64,000 nt of DNA from Cocos nucifera (GCA_006176705.1 QRFJ01001903.1:372001-436000); one strand, 5' to 3'. Counted from the stretch's first letter, positions 34,101 to 42,616 are shown. The notes: generated by a model not told the origin, from the sequence alone. Made by a program: numbers and translations.

Positions 34101-35658
34101 AATGTATGCAATGTTTTGTGCGGTGAGAAGGAACATCATCTTATCTTTTCAGTGGTTGAAACTTGTTCCATCAAAGCAATCTAGTTTTACAAAGTCTTGA
34201 TTCATAACTTTGAATGTTGCACTTGTTTTTGTAGCCATAGTGAATAACACTCTAAAATTATTAGAAAATTGATGGGAAAAGTGGGTGTACAGAGAATAAT
34301 TTTGTGGAAAATCCTAAGGCTCCTAGGCACGTTATTGCGATCTTTAGGATGTTATTTGCCTCTATTCTAAAGAGTTTGCTAGTGGATTTAAGTCAAATAC
34401 ACTCCAAGATACAAAGAAGCCTTATGGATTCTACATATAGCAATTCTGAAGTATCCGCTAGACCTCTCTAGGAAACCATTTAGAAGCTAAATAAAGATTT
34501 TAAGATGGAAGGGAGCGGATTGATTGATTGCTATTTTCGATCATAAGGCTCTGTATTTATAGAGTCCAAATAGATGCAAAGGCACCTTTCCTTACATTCG
34601 TGACTTTTTAATACGTGATACTTTTCGGTCTATAGATATGTGACTTCTCAATTATAAATACGTCTCTTTATCTTTTGACATTTTGATTTAAATTAAAGTC
34701 AAATACTAATATTTATTTTATAATAATAAAATAGTGCAAGAGCATTTCTCGAAAGTCACGAGATTTCAATTCTAAATAAAGTCTATCTGGTAGAGATATC
34801 TTGAAAAGAAGTCTCTTCCGTAAAACAACTTATAAATATATCTGTTGGTTCCTTCCTTTCACTTCTCTTTATTTGGTTATTTCTTAGAGCCAGCAGACCA
34901 TATGACACATCTGTTCCTCTCTTTTTCTTCCTAATTTTATTTAAATATTACAATCTTTCCATACTAGGCAAGTTGCAAACATCTTTGTTTCGTGTAGTAA
35001 GCCTGTTTGGGGTAATAACTGAGCTATGCCTGTACTGGTATCTTAAGAGAGTCTGACACCATGTAGGCTGAAGAATTTCCTTTCATGGTATGTAATTATT
35101 GCAAACCTCCTATGATGCTTGGGTTTGAGTTTTCCAGATTCAGCGTTTTTGCTGTGTTTTTATAACAGGAGGTCCAGAACCCATGGAGAACATCCTCTGG
35201 AACGTTGTAGATGTTCGAGATGTTGCTGATGCATTGCTTCTAGCATATGAGAAGCCAGAGGCATCTGGAAGATACCTTTGTGCACCTTATCCAATTACTA
35301 CTCGAGATTTGGTTGACTTGCTAAAGGGCATGTATCCTAACTATGGTTACCAAAAGAAGTTCGTTCTATTCCCAACCTTTTTATTTGAGGAGTACCATGA
35401 ATATTATTTCTACTTCAATTTTAACTTCATTTTCTTTCGAATTGCAGTATCATTGAGGTGCCACCAAATCCTCCACAGACCTCAGAGAAACTAAAGAAGT
35501 TGGGTTGGAAGTGCAGGCCTCTAGAAGAAACTCTCCATGATGCTGTAGAATGCTATAGAGAGGCAGGTCTTTTGGATGAACTAGAGGGCCGTACTTTTCA
35601 TTTTCCTCCTCTCTACAATTTTACAGTCAAGAAAGGAACTCGGGTATCTGCGGAATAA
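7023..35658 (+). CDS. Cinnamoyl-CoA-reductase-like NAD(P)-dependent reductase, six exons
   Basis: CDS = join(7023-7146, 8636-8805, 9700-9885, 11439-11601, 35169-35358, 35448-35658): 1044 bases, 347 codons plus TAA, in frame throughout. It belongs to the extended short-chain dehydrogenases (CCR/DFR group), cytosolic enzymes that reduce aldehyde, ketone or CoA-thioester groups with NADPH. Seen: a nucleotide-binding loop VTGAGGYVAS at residues 12-21, GTVRD at 36-40 (Arg39 typical of NADP(H) preference), VVSSIAA near 126-132, and NWYYLSK at 161-167 giving the YxxxK pair Tyr163/Lys167. VDVRDVADALLLAYE follows in exon 5 and LGWKCRPLEETL in exon 6. Bona fide lignin CCRs carry NWYCYGK; here it is NWYYLSK, so a CCR-like (CRL-type) enzyme is more likely and the substrate is unknown. 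Length is normal. ATG 7023 fits the family's short N-terminus. Intron 2 has a GC donor; intron 4 is 23.6 kb. Confidence 0.88.
7147..8635 (+). other. Reductase intron 1
   Basis: A GT-AG intron of 1489 bp ends TTGTTCCAG. It is T-rich with no recognisable transposon. The ORFs at 7259-7543 and 7667-7867 have no motifs and are treated as chance. Confidence 0.8.
8636..8805 (+). CDS. Reductase exon 2
   Basis: The exon encodes residues 42-98, including FKADLLDYDTL and CEGVFHVASPVP, both typical of the CCR/DFR group. It ends exactly at a GAG codon (phase 0) and is followed by GCAAGT. Confidence 0.88.
8806..9699 (+). other. Reductase intron 2 with GC-AG splice sites
   Basis: Homology places the end of exon 2 at codon GAG and the start of exon 3 at TTAGAGGTG. 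The intron between them begins GCAAGT and ends TTACAG. GAG|GCAAGT matches the strong consensus known for GC-AG introns. No alternative GT donor keeps both the frame and the conserved residues. A purine-rich stretch lies at about 9488-9510. No transposon was recognised. Confidence 0.8.
9700..9885 (+). CDS. Reductase exon 3
   Basis: The exon encodes residues 99-160: the VNGTLNVL helix, then VVSSIAAV with the catalytic serine region (Ser128/Ser129), then DEECWS. Both ends are phase 0. The donor is GAG|GTAACT. Confidence 0.88.
9886..11438 (+). other. Reductase intron 3
   Basis: A GT-AG intron of 1553 bp ends TTTTGTAG. No coding potential or internal repeat pair was seen. Confidence 0.75.
11439..11601 (+). 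CDS. Reductase exon 4
   Basis: The exon encodes residues 161-214 plus one base. It opens with the catalytic NWYYLSK motif and contains VTVCPSVVFGPLLQP, a conserved substrate-side segment of the family. The donor is AAAAG|GTCCTC, and the exon ends in phase 1. Joining to 35169 across the 23.6-kb intron is in frame. Confidence 0.86.
12392..13315 (+). repeat. copia-A 5' LTR
   Basis: The LTR runs from TATTGAGAAAAATGCC (TG mutated to TA) to CTACCCAACA. It aligns along its length with 14866-15817, including the GC-rich block around 12540-12720 with GGCGGTCGGAGGGGGCCCA. ORFs on both strands in this block are by-products of its composition. Confidence 0.75.
14866..15817 (+). repeat. copia-A 3' LTR
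   Basis: The LTR starts TGTTGAAAAAAATATC after a purine-rich GATGAAGAT and ends CTACCCTAACA. It is the same sequence type as 12392-13315, diverged by many transitions, so the insertion is not recent. Confidence 0.75.
15978..16310 (-). repeat. copia-B 3' LTR, partial
   Basis: The sequence starts (plus strand) TGTTGGAAAATTG and aligns closely with 34259-34583. The shared sequence includes AAATCCTAAGGCTCCTAGGCA and a minus-strand TATA box (CTATAAATA in the right copy). Similarity stops abruptly at GCAAAGGCA (about 16310), where a different LTR-like sequence begins. Confidence 0.75.
16311..18002 (+). mobile_element. Gypsy-type LTR or solo LTR replacing part of copia-B
   Basis: This 1.7-kb block ends GGTTCGGGGCATGACA, the same 3' terminus as the LTR of the chromovirus at 37328-48242 on its own sense strand. 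It contains a purine-rich run (16398-16480), a CT-rich run, and imperfect ~45-bp tandem units at 17090-17360 (GCCATGGGC-AAATACATGGTAC, then GATTTGCCATCGTGGACTG). It sits between the middle of the copia-B LTR and the copia-B integrase. Since the copia sequence that should lie between those points is missing, the insertion came with a deletion. No target duplication was found. Confidence 0.55.
18003..18663 (-). pseudogene. copia-B integrase fragment
   Basis: The minus-strand reading gives typical copia integrase segments with stops. These include an IFIDDSSRYTYVYLM-like stretch, LHSDRGGEF, and TPQQNELVERKNHTLVDM. The C-terminal end is cut off at 18003 by the LTR-like block. The region continues upstream into the GAG-pre-integrase segment at 18663-18990. 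Confidence 0.75.
18643..19675 (-). pseudogene. copia-B gag (3' part), protease and GAG-pre-integrase region
   Basis: Read on the minus strand, gag residues (about 19675-19375) lead to a protease with WWLDSGATIHICN at about 19090-19120, which keeps the DSGAT active site. A GAG-pre-integrase segment ends in LWYVRLAHL at about 18690. Stops and frame changes break it into pieces. The gag N-terminus lies on the other side of Tat-2, at 33823-34238. Confidence 0.75.
19676..19680. repeat. Target-site duplication of Tat-2, left copy (ATGGA)
   Basis: ATGGA directly precedes TGTTGGTGCA and recurs directly after TTAGCCAACA at 33818-33822. Removing 19681-33817 and one copy of ATGGA rejoins the copia-B gag in frame. 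Confidence 0.9.
19681..20712 (-). repeat. Tat-2 3' LTR, main part (rest at 31933-32030)
   Basis: It starts (plus strand) TGTTGGTGCAAAATTTGG and parallels the reverse complement of Tat-1 (2507 downward) and the sequence from 63681. The alignment covers the GACCTGCAAAATAA, GATCAAGTCAG and AATGGAGTACTCA blocks. After the TATA box comes a run of GGAGGAGTCTGAAAG-like repeats (20330-20500), the counterpart of the GTCGAACTTCC repeats in Tat-1. Confidence 0.75.
20713..23477 (-). repeat. copia-N 3' LTR (left copy)
   Basis: The LTR runs from TGATGAAAACAG to ACATTTTCAACA on the plus strand. It contains imperfect ~40-bp tandem units around 22190-22550 built on GTGGGACTCTTGATCATAGAGT. By-eye comparison of short stretches with the right LTR suggests about 10% difference, mostly transitions. 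The small ORFs in it are shared with the other LTR because they are the same repeat, not because they are genes. Confidence 0.85.
23478..23492 (-). other. copia-N polypurine tract
   Basis: On the minus strand GTCCAAGTGGAAGAT lies directly before the LTR start TGTTG. This is the classical copia primer site for plus-strand synthesis. Confidence 0.75.
23639..24112 (-). pseudogene. copia-N RNase H
   Basis: This is the C-terminal part of copia pol: an SVSGYIFILNNGIVYWKS stretch, EVEYVAASNAVKEAVWLKK, then LLYCDSSKAI and a KHILRRYH-type end. These are the usual copia RNase H landmarks. It is in the same frame as the RT pieces upstream, separated by a nonsense codon at about 24115. Confidence 0.85.
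24119..25048 (-). pseudogene. copia-N reverse transcriptase
   Basis: Minus-strand pieces at 24731-25048 and 24119-24319, in one frame and with stops between them, cover the copia RT. WLEAIKFEMESM and RCKWVFKRKR lie at the start, YGLKQASR in the middle, and the catalytic YVDDILL at about 24455-24475. At least four in-frame stops interrupt it. Confidence 0.85.
25241..26229 (-). pseudogene. copia-N GAG-pre-integrase and integrase
   Basis: 26229-25687 reads LWHFRLGHINKNRI (GAG-pre-integrase), HSDVCGPM (first catalytic Asp), FTNDLSRYGYVYL and LQSDRGSEYLS (second Asp). It continues with IPQHNGVSERKNR (third acidic residue region). 25618-25241 carries the integrase C-terminal part (ACYILNRILSKSINKTPYE). 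A frameshift near 25605 separates the two parts. The protease upstream has lost its usual DTGA-type motif (DTESPYHIC, about 26540). Confidence 0.85.
26872..27444 (-). pseudogene. copia-N gag
   Basis: Two minus-strand pieces in one frame (27444-27166 and 27162-26872), split by a nonsense codon, resemble the UBN2-type gag of copia elements. Landmarks are KLNGLNHDSWYRKLKIIL-like and GTSITDHVLYMIEMIKCLSKLG. A lysine-rich and cysteine-containing stretch (zinc-knuckle area, about 26640-26810) follows but is decayed. Confidence 0.8.
27445..29165 (-). other. copia-N untranslated leader
   Basis: This 1.7-kb AT-rich stretch lies between the 5' LTR and gag. The primer site AATGGTATCTGAGC (minus) is at its right edge. 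No ORF of note was seen. It contains repeated words such as TTGGTCAACC / AATTAATC. A long leader like this is unusual for copia but fits the oversized LTR. Confidence 0.6.
29166..31932 (-). repeat. copia-N 5' LTR (right copy)
   Basis: The LTR runs from TGATGAAAATAG to ACATTCCCAACA on the plus strand, 2767 bp. It is collinear with 20713-23477. It carries the same GACTCTTGA-type tandem units at about 30645-31015. Confidence 0.85.
31933..32030 (-). repeat. Tat-2 3' LTR, short remainder beyond copia-N
   Basis: This is the remaining 98 bp of the interrupted LTR, ending GAATTTATCTCCAACA. It matches the start of the Tat-1 3' LTR read in the opposite direction (TGTTAGGGGATAAATCC). The adjacent CTAGTCTCCCTACTCTCG is the polypurine tract on the minus strand. 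Confidence 0.7.
32679..33817 (+). pseudogene. Antisense ORF of Tat-2 (Transposase_28 / 'putative gypsy type transposon' family)
   Basis: Plus-strand pieces 32679-32981 and 32900-33301 together match the conserved order of this family. YGIPSEYKLKL and DDRVCSPP come first, then an LRAGLMFFL-type helix, GVRPTIFLFRNFF, WYVSLQFGKK and W-KERFFFVS. A frameshift near 32910-32930 separates them. 33302-33429 continues in the same sense, with a stop. A likely intron (33430-33501, AG|GTAGTT...TTTAGCAG) leads to a lysine-rich second exon (33502-33817) that resembles a nuclear-localising tail. It is antisense to the LTRs, as in Tat-lineage elements that carry an extra ORF between pol and the 3' LTR. It is cut off at the element end. 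Confidence 0.65.
33818..33822. repeat. Target-site duplication of Tat-2, right copy (ATGGA)
   Basis: This is an exact match to 19676-19680, directly after CCAACA. Confidence 0.9.
33823..34238 (-). pseudogene. copia-B gag, N-terminal part
   Basis: The minus-strand ATG at 34238 starts MATKTSATF, and LDCFDGTSFNHW-like residues follow. This is the usual start of copia gag (UBN2 type). Stops occur within it. The reading runs straight into the gag sequence left of 19676 once Tat-2 is removed. Confidence 0.75.
34259..34850 (-). repeat. copia-B 5' LTR
   Basis: 34259-34583 aligns with 15978-16310. On the minus strand a TATA box (CTATAAATACAGAG) at about 34545-34565 fixes the sense. Only 20 bp separate the LTR end (34259) from the gag ATG, and no TGGTATCAGAG-type primer site is visible. 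The outer (U3) edge cannot be placed because the left LTR lacks this part; about 34850 is a guess. Confidence 0.6.
35169..35358 (+). CDS. Reductase exon 5
   Basis: The exon completes codon 215 and encodes residues 216-277 plus two bases. Landmarks are VVDVRDVADALLLAYEKPEASGRYLC and LLKGMYPNYGY. The acceptor is TATAACAG|GA and the donor CAAAAGAA|GTTCGT. Confidence 0.87.
35448..35658 (+). CDS. Reductase exon 6
   Basis: After an 89-bp intron (35359-35447, ending AATTGCAG) the exon encodes residues 278-347. It includes SEKLKKLGWKCRPLEETLHDAV and the C-terminus KGTRVSAE before TAA at 35656-35658. The tail after EAGLLDEL is about 25 residues longer than in many CCR-like proteins. Confidence 0.87.
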
Positions 35659-35900
35659 GGCTTATCGATAAACTTGGCAACCTTTTAAGATATAACCTAT
35701 CAATAAAATGGTACTCCCTTTCTTTCTTAAATGTAGAGACAAGTGAAACAAGCGTTCATCATCTCACCTGGTCTCCTGGTTGCAGGTGCTCTTGTTCTTA
35801 GTTGTAAAAGAAACTAGTCTTTTACTTCTAGCTTGCTCTTGGACTAACGTTGGAGATCCTATTAATATCTCCACCTGTAATAAAGGTTGCAATTGAGAAC
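35659..35900 (+). terminator. 3' untranslated region with polyadenylation-like signals
   Basis: AATAAAATGG at about 35702 and TAATAAAGG at about 35877 are candidate near-upstream elements. The sequence around them is T-rich, as usual in plant 3' ends. Confidence 0.45.
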
Positions 35901-37322
35901 TTGATTTGAGATTGGCTGATTGGTAACGGATGGCATTTCTTTGCCTTGTTTGGGTGAAATCTGCCAATGAAATTCTTGGGCAAATAGAACCAAATTAAAA
36001 GTTAGTTGCTAGATTTGGAGTACAAATGGTCCATACTTCCCTGCTTCCGCTTTGTTATTTTCCTGGAAAAATAGCAATTTGTTTGTATTTTCTATTTTAG
36101 TAGAATTTTTATCATGTTGCTTTTATAGTCATAATGAAAAATAATATTGCTATTAAATTACCATTGAATTAGTACAACAGTAATTACTATTCTAATTATG
36201 CAATGTAAAATAACTTGATATTTTCATAATTAGATATTATGCATACATATACCGTCTGGTGTGATCTTTCAAGAAAGATATCGGCCAAAATCAAACTCAA
36301 ACGTTGTTCACAAGTTCAGGCAGCAAGGGTTTAGCTTTTTCACTGCAACTTGTTGATAAATATGTGGCTCAGGAAAGGTGTCGGAGGGACTATATATAAA
36401 AATTTCATACCAGCTAAGATGGGTCCCTATCGGGTTCTGGGGGCGACTTCTTTGTATTTTTCTATTAAAAAAAGCTACCAGCATCAAGGCAGCTAACCAT
36501 TTAAAAAAATTAATAAAAAATAAAAAATACAATTCTCCTTTATCACAACTCCCTTCATCCAAGGTGGCAGTCTCTTTCTTCATAGAATTTGGAAGCTTTT
36601 GGGGCCTTCCCAGAACTTTATTTTCCATGCTGACTTAATTTTGTGTGAAGGCAGAAGTAGGCCGAATACTTTTCTTTAACAATGGCTATATGTTGCATCC
36701 ATTGTACGGTCGATCTCACCTAAAACAAGACTTTGGAAGCCAGCAGTCATATTTAGCCTATGCAGCGATGCATTTAAAAAATTAAATAAATAGTAAATTC
36801 TAAACTTTTCTGCAGGCAGGTAGAGATTGTAAGCATGCTTTTATAGGGATACACCGCTGTTCATCATTGCGATGCAAGAGCGATGCGTGGAGACAAAGCA
36901 CCAAAGGAACCGAGGTCCCATCAGATAAACTAAAAACAATAAGACATTAACTCTATTTTTTCGATTTCTTTACGCATCCATCCCATCTCTATTATCTCTC
37001 AACTATCTCAGCCGTCCAAATCCTAACATTGGATGGATGCCAAATCGGGATTGGATTTCCATTCGCAACTACCTTATTAGACGATGGATGATGGCGGAAG
37101 CTTCTCGTTCATCGCTGATTCCCTCTTCGACTTTTTTTAATATAATTAAAATAAAACTCAGATTTCTTATAAGATTATTCATAAATAAATATGATATATA
37201 TGAAATTTATCATATAATATCAAAATCATATATGATTCACAACTAAATATTAAATAATAAGGCTAAGCTCTGGTACTATAATATTAGAAAACTAGTCGAA
37301 GATCCGTGCATTGCATTAGATA
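35901..37322. other. Intergenic DNA downstream of the reductase
   Basis: No gene was recognised. The ORFs at 36308-36628 (-), 36378-36638 (+) and 37037-37246 (+) overlap one another or lack motifs. Composition becomes AT-rich toward 37140-37320. Confidence 0.5.
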
Positions 37323-37327
37323 ATTAT
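37323..37327. repeat. Target-site duplication of gypsy-C, left copy (ATTAT)
   Basis: ATTAT precedes TATCACGCCCTGACC and is repeated at 48243-48247 after GGTTCTCATA. Confidence 0.85.
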
Positions 37328-39450
37328 TATCACGCCCTGACCCATTAACTCAAGTCGGACATCCGACAGACGTCCGCACACTCTTAAAATTTAACCTCTT
37401 TGAATATGCAAGGCCTACCTTTCACTAAACAATTGATTATCATAATTCAACTCGTAAAAGTAATTTCTCTAATATTAAATAAAAATATCTTCAAATAATA
37501 TTAAAAAAATAAATATAATTTAAAATAATATTTAATAAATAAATTTATTTAAATAAAATTAACTAAAAATTTGCTTAAATCCTATGCTTCTTACTGATCG
37601 ATTTTCAGCCTAGCAAAATCTTCTGGATCTGAAAAATAAAAACAGAAAAAGGATGTAAGCTTTATGAGCTCAGTGAGTTTACCAATCATTTTTGAAGGAT
37701 CAAACATAAATATTTTTTTAAATATAATAATTAATCAATAATATATATCAAGATATCTTTAATTTAAAATTTTGTCATGCGCATTAGAAAAAAAGCCAAA
37801 AATTCTCTCTCAGTCTTCGATGACTACGGCCACGATTAGTCTTGTGACAAGATCCTAGAAAAACTAACTCCTGAACGAAGAACATCCGAATCATTGGCAT
37901 GCTACCAGTGATCAATCCCAATGGCTAGGCCCACAAGAGAATTAGCTTTAGTTCACACGGCCATGATTCGCCTCATGACAAGGTAAAAAGATTAGTCCTG
38001 AATGAAAAATACTCGAACCGTCGGCGTGCTACTAGCGATCAGTCCCACTGGCTAGGCCCACAAGAACTAACTCTGTCAGCGATCAGCCTCGACTAGCTAG
38101 GTCCAAGAGAAACATGTTTCTGATGTGTGACCAACGATTAGTCCCGTTGGCTAAATCCAAATCATAGTCTAACTAAAGAATTTTTTTCTCATATTTTTAT
38201 TTTAATCATTTTTTATAAATAAATAAAAATAAAAATATTTATTTTTATTATAGTATTAACTTAATTTTTATATATTTTAAAGGGCAATAAAAATAATTTT
38301 CATTCAAAATTTTATGTATCGATAGATAGATATGATTTTCTTTTTAAATACCATGCAATTTTAAGAAAAGGCCATATAATTTTCAAGAAATCTTCTTTTT
38401 CAAAATTATAACATGTAATAATGATATCATGTTTGATCCGATTTTTCTCAAATCAATTTTCATTAGTAAATTCATAATTTTAAAATTTAATAATTTTTAA
38501 TTATTTATATATAAGAATCTAATTTTAAAATATATACATATATATAAAAGTAATTCAAAGATAAAAGAAAACTTACCTGTTGATCAGATCCAAAATTTCT
38601 ACGATCGTCTTAAACTGATCTCTAGATCCGGTGTTCTTATGGAGTTGCAGACTCTATCATATCAAATAATTTAGTCCCTAATTTTGAAAATAATTAAGAT
38701 AAATAAAAAAATCTTTTAATCTAGTCTATGCCCAGTCTAGATTTTGAATCAATTTCTAAATTAGATTCATGTGACGGGTTAACTTAGATCCAATTAAATT
38801 GGGTCCAAACTAATTAAAACACCTCAAATTTAATTTAACCCATTCTCTCTCTCTCTCTTTTTCTTTCTTTTCTTCGTTTCTTTCTTTTCTCCCCTTTGTT
38901 TTTTCTCAAGACCGAACCATGGTCTTCTTCTCAGGCATCATCGAGCAGCCAAAGAAGGAAAAAGCTAGCGGGGGAAGCGGTGCGACAATGGTCGGAGGTG
39001 CGGTCGATCGAGGACTCCACTGATGAAAGCTCTATCCTAAAGTTAGAAAGAAGAAAGAAGAAAAAAGAAAAAGAGATTATCGGCGATAGCGGTGGCGACG
39101 GCGGCAACTGACAGCCAAAATTGATGATCTTCCTCTCAAAAATATTTTGCCATAGGTATGCTAGGGTTTGAAATTGGGATTAGGATTCCTAGGAAAAAAA
39201 TCTAAAGTTTAGGTTTGGGATTTTCTTCGTAAGGATTTTAGGAAGAGTTTTAGGATTTAAATAGAGGGGGGAGGAGGCCTTGTCGGCGTATTTTCCTTAA
39301 ATACATCTTCTCCTCATTGCACGGATCGAGTCGGAATAGGATTCCCTATTTCGATCGATTCCGATGTTTTCTTCTCTCTCTTTTTTTTAATGAAGTCGGC
39401 ATTAGATGCCAGCTCTATTTTTGAATCAGTTCGTGGGACTGGTTCTCACA
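37328..39450 (-). repeat. gypsy-C 3' LTR (left)
   Basis: The LTR is 2123 bp, from TATCACGCC (terminal TG mutated to TA) to GGTTCTCACA. It contains tandem blocks at 37820-38160 built on GATCAGTCCCACTGGCTAGG and GAACGAAGAACATCCGAA. A short plus-strand ORF at 38896-39111 is LTR sequence, not a gene. Confidence 0.85.
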
Positions 39451-39489
39451 TTCTCCTTTCCTTAACAAAAATTTTGTCCTCAAAATTTG

Positions 39490-39919
39490 ACATACCTAGA
39501 TCGAAAAACAGATAGAGATATTTGGCTCTCATTTCTTCTTCCAATTCCTAGGTAGCTTCTCGTTCTGTATGGTTGCTCCATTGAATCTTGACATAAGAGA
39601 TAATGCGTCATCTCAAAACTTGATCTTTCCTATCAATGACTCGTACTGGCTGCTCCTCCTAAGATAAATCCTCTCTGAGCTGAAGAGGCCCAAACTCCAC
39701 CACATGGCTAGGATCTAGTACATATTTTCTTAATATGAAAACACGAAAAACATTGTGTACTTCGACAAGAGAAGACGACAAGACTAGACGGTAGGCAACC
39801 ATTTCAACTCTTTCTAAGATCTCAAAGGGACTCACATATCTGGGGCTTAGCTTTCCGCCAACTCCAAATCTCATCATTTCTTTAGTGTGGGATACTTTGA
39901 GGAATACATGATCTCCCAC
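39490..39919 (-). pseudogene. gypsy-C integrase C-terminus and chromodomain
   Basis: 39919-39659 reads the integrase tail (GDHVFLKVS, KLSPRYVSPFEI, VFRVFILRKYV). Beyond a stop, 39660-39490 reads PVRVIDRKDQVLR, VKIQWSNHTEREAT and ELEEEMRAKY, the chromodomain of Tekay-type chromoviruses. Three stops fall where Tyr, Arg/Lys and Trp are usual; the Trp and Arg losses fit TGG to TAG and CGA to TGA transitions. Confidence 0.75.
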
Positions 39920-40033
39920 TTAAAATTTTAGTTCTCTCTTTCTATTATCAGTATAACTCTTTTGCTGGCTTTGAGCTGAAAGAATCCACTTCCTGATAAG
40001 CTGAATTTTATCTACTATTTATTGAATAATTTT

Positions 40034-40879
40034 TTATCCCAAAAGTCTTCTCTCACCGACATCATCCCAACATATAGGAGTTCTACATCTTCTTCCATAC
40101 AGAGCTTCAAAGGGAGCCATCTGAATGCTAACTTGATAACTGTTGTTATTGGCGAACTCCACCAATGATAAAGATCCCTTTAAGTCTATCACACATGCTC
40201 TCAACATATCTTCTAAAGTTTGAATTATTATTTTTGACTGTCCATCTGTCTGAGGATGAAAGGCTGTACTGAACTCCAACCTAGTTTTCATGGCCTAATG
40301 TAAGCTTTTCCAAAATTGAAAAATAAATCTCGTATCTCGATCTGACACAATAGATACTGAAGTTCCGTGCAATCTCACAATTTCTTCTATGTACAACTTA
40401 ACTAGCCTTTTCAAAAAAAGAATGACTTTAATGGATAGAAAATGCGCTGACTTGGTCAATCGGTCCATAATTATCCAAATAGCATCATAAATTCTTGGTA
40501 ATCTTGTAACAAAATCCATTGTTATGTGCTCCCATTTCCAAACTGGTATTGCAAGGGATTGCAGTAGTCTTGTAGGTCTTTGATGCTCAGCTTTCATCCA
40601 TTGACAAGTTAAACATTGAGCTACATATTGAGCTATTTTTCTTTTCATACCACTCCACCAAAAATTTTTTTTAGGATCTCTATACATTTTTGTACCTTCA
40701 GGATGTACTGTATATGCAGAGTTATGAGCTTCCATCATAATTTCTCTTTTTAATTCTGTATTATTTGGAACACATAACCTATTGCCAAATCTTAAAGTTT
40801 TATCCTCATGAATTCTGAATTCAGATGTCACATTAGATTGTACTTGATCTATAATCTTTTGGAGTCCCAAATCATCCAT
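40034..40879 (-). pseudogene. gypsy-C integrase core
   Basis: The zinc-binding part reads EAHNSAYTVHPEGTKMY and CLTCQWMKAEHQRP. The core reads WKWEHITMDFVTRLPR (first Asp), SIVSDRDTRF (second Asp) and FSTAFHPQTDGQS, with the glutamate region after it. A C-terminal ALYGRRCRTP motif is present. A nonsense or frame break at about 40292 splits it. Confidence 0.85.
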
Positions 40880-41122
40880 CTATGATGCTTTGATTCTGTT
40901 AATCAAGGTGGGTTGCACTCTAAGTGCAGTGAGTAGGGCTTCAGATTTATGCAGCCATACCTCAATATCTAATCTTTCTAGATCCTGCAAAATATGCTTC
41001 TAAGAAGTGATCAACATTGCTACACCATCCACTGACTTTCTGCTTAAAGCATCTGCTACTATATTTACTTTTTTCGGATGATAATTTATGGTCAGATCAT
41101 AATCCTTGATCAGCTCTAACCA

Positions 41123-42493
41123 TTATCTTTGTTTTAAATTCAGCTCCTTGTGGATGAAGATATACTTGAGGCTCTTGTGATTTATAAAAATTTCACATGA
41201 TACTCCATACAAATAGTACCTCCATATTTTTAGAGCAAAGACTACTGCTGCTAGTTCTAAATCATGAGTTAGATAGTTCTGTTCATATGGTTTAAGTTGC
41301 CTTGATGCATAAGCTACCATCTTTCCATTTTGCATAAGAACACATCCTACCCCTTTTTGGGAGGCATAACTAAAAATAGTAAACCCTTCTTTCTCAGATG
41401 GTAGGATAAGGATAGGAGCTGATACCAAACATCTTTTTAGTTTCTAAAAACTCTTTTTACATTCTTTTATCCATTCAAATTTTGTTCCTTTATGAGTCAA
41501 CTGGGTCAAAGGCAATGCTATGCAAGAGAATTCTTCCATAAATCTTCTATAATATCCAGCTAATCCAAGAAAATTGCAAACTTCTATTACACTAGTAGGC
41601 TGTTTCTAGTTCATAATCATCTCTATCTTCATTGGGTCCACCGATATACCTTCTTTAGAGATTGTGTCCAAGGAAGGAAATACTTGCTAGCCAAAATTGA
41701 TATTTCTTTAACTTTGCATATAGCTTCTGCTCCCTTAGTGTCTGTAATACTATCCTCAAATGCCTTCATGATCTTCTAAACTCTTAGAATATATCAGAAT
41801 GTCATCAATAAATACTACCACACACTAATCTAAATAAGGCTTGAATACTCTATTCATCATGTCCATAAAGGCTACAGGAGCATTCGTTAATCCAAAAGGC
41901 ATAACCAAGAATTCATAATGTCTGTATCGAGTCCAAAAAGTTATTTTAGATATATTGCTTGCCTTAATTTTTAATTGGTGATATTCGGATCGAAGATCAA
42001 TTTTTGAAAATATCTGAGCACCCTGAAGCTAGTAAAAAAGATCATCTATCCTTGGTAGAGGGTACTTATTCCGAATGGTCAACTTGTTCAACTCTCGGTA
42101 GTCAATGCACAATCTCATACTTCTATTCTTCTTTTTAACGAAAAGTACCGAAGCACCTTATGGAGAAACACTAGGCCTGATAAAGCCTTTATCAAGAAGT
42201 TCTTAGAGTTGCTTCTTGAGTTCTTTCAACTCAGCTGGTGCCATACGATAGGGGGCTTTAGAGATAGGTTCAGTATTGGATGTCAAATCAATTAAAAATT
42301 CTATCTCCCTATCAGGAGGTAATCCTGAAAGATCTTTTGAAAAAACATCAAAAAATTCTCTTACTTTAGGTATATTTTCTATCTTGATCTCCTCCTCTTG
42401 AGTATCTACAATACTGACCAAATATCTTATACAATCCTTTCTTAATATTTTGCAAGCCTGCATGACTGATATAATTTTTATAGGGGCATTCAT
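41123..42493 (-). pseudogene. gypsy-C reverse transcriptase and RNase H
   Basis: RT starts FFDVFSKDLSGLPPDREIEF and APYRMAPAELKELKKQL (42493-42203). The catalytic box reads VFIDDILIY at about 41795-41815. RNase H (41428-41123) reads YASQKGVGCVLMQNGK, YASRQLKPYEQNY and ELAAVVFALKIWRYYLYG. Several stops and frame breaks lie between 41430 and 42200. Confidence 0.85.
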
Positions 42494-42616
42494 TCCTTTG
42501 CCAGAAAAATTGAGTGGTGCCTATCCTGAAATCTGAATGGTCACTCTCTTCCTAAAGTAGTCCACCGTGGCATGATATGAAGCAAGCCAATCCATCCCTA
42601 GAATTATATCAAAATC

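Larger units (their letters stand above)
11602..35168 (+). other. Reductase intron 4, 23.6 kb, filled by nested retrotransposons
   Basis: The donor at 11602 (GTCCTC) and acceptor at 35168 (TATAACAG) bracket codon 215. Within lie a short non-autonomous copia element (12392-15817) and a minus-strand copia (copia-B) that hosts Tat-2, which in turn hosts copia-N. Exons 5 and 6 keep an intact frame, so splicing across the intron is plausible. Unique intron sequence remains only at 11602-12391, 15818-15977 and roughly 34850-35168. Confidence 0.8.

Noticed and set aside
38896..39111. Basic ORF near an LTR edge
   Set aside because: Part of the gypsy-C LTR; the matching place in the other LTR is broken and duplicated.
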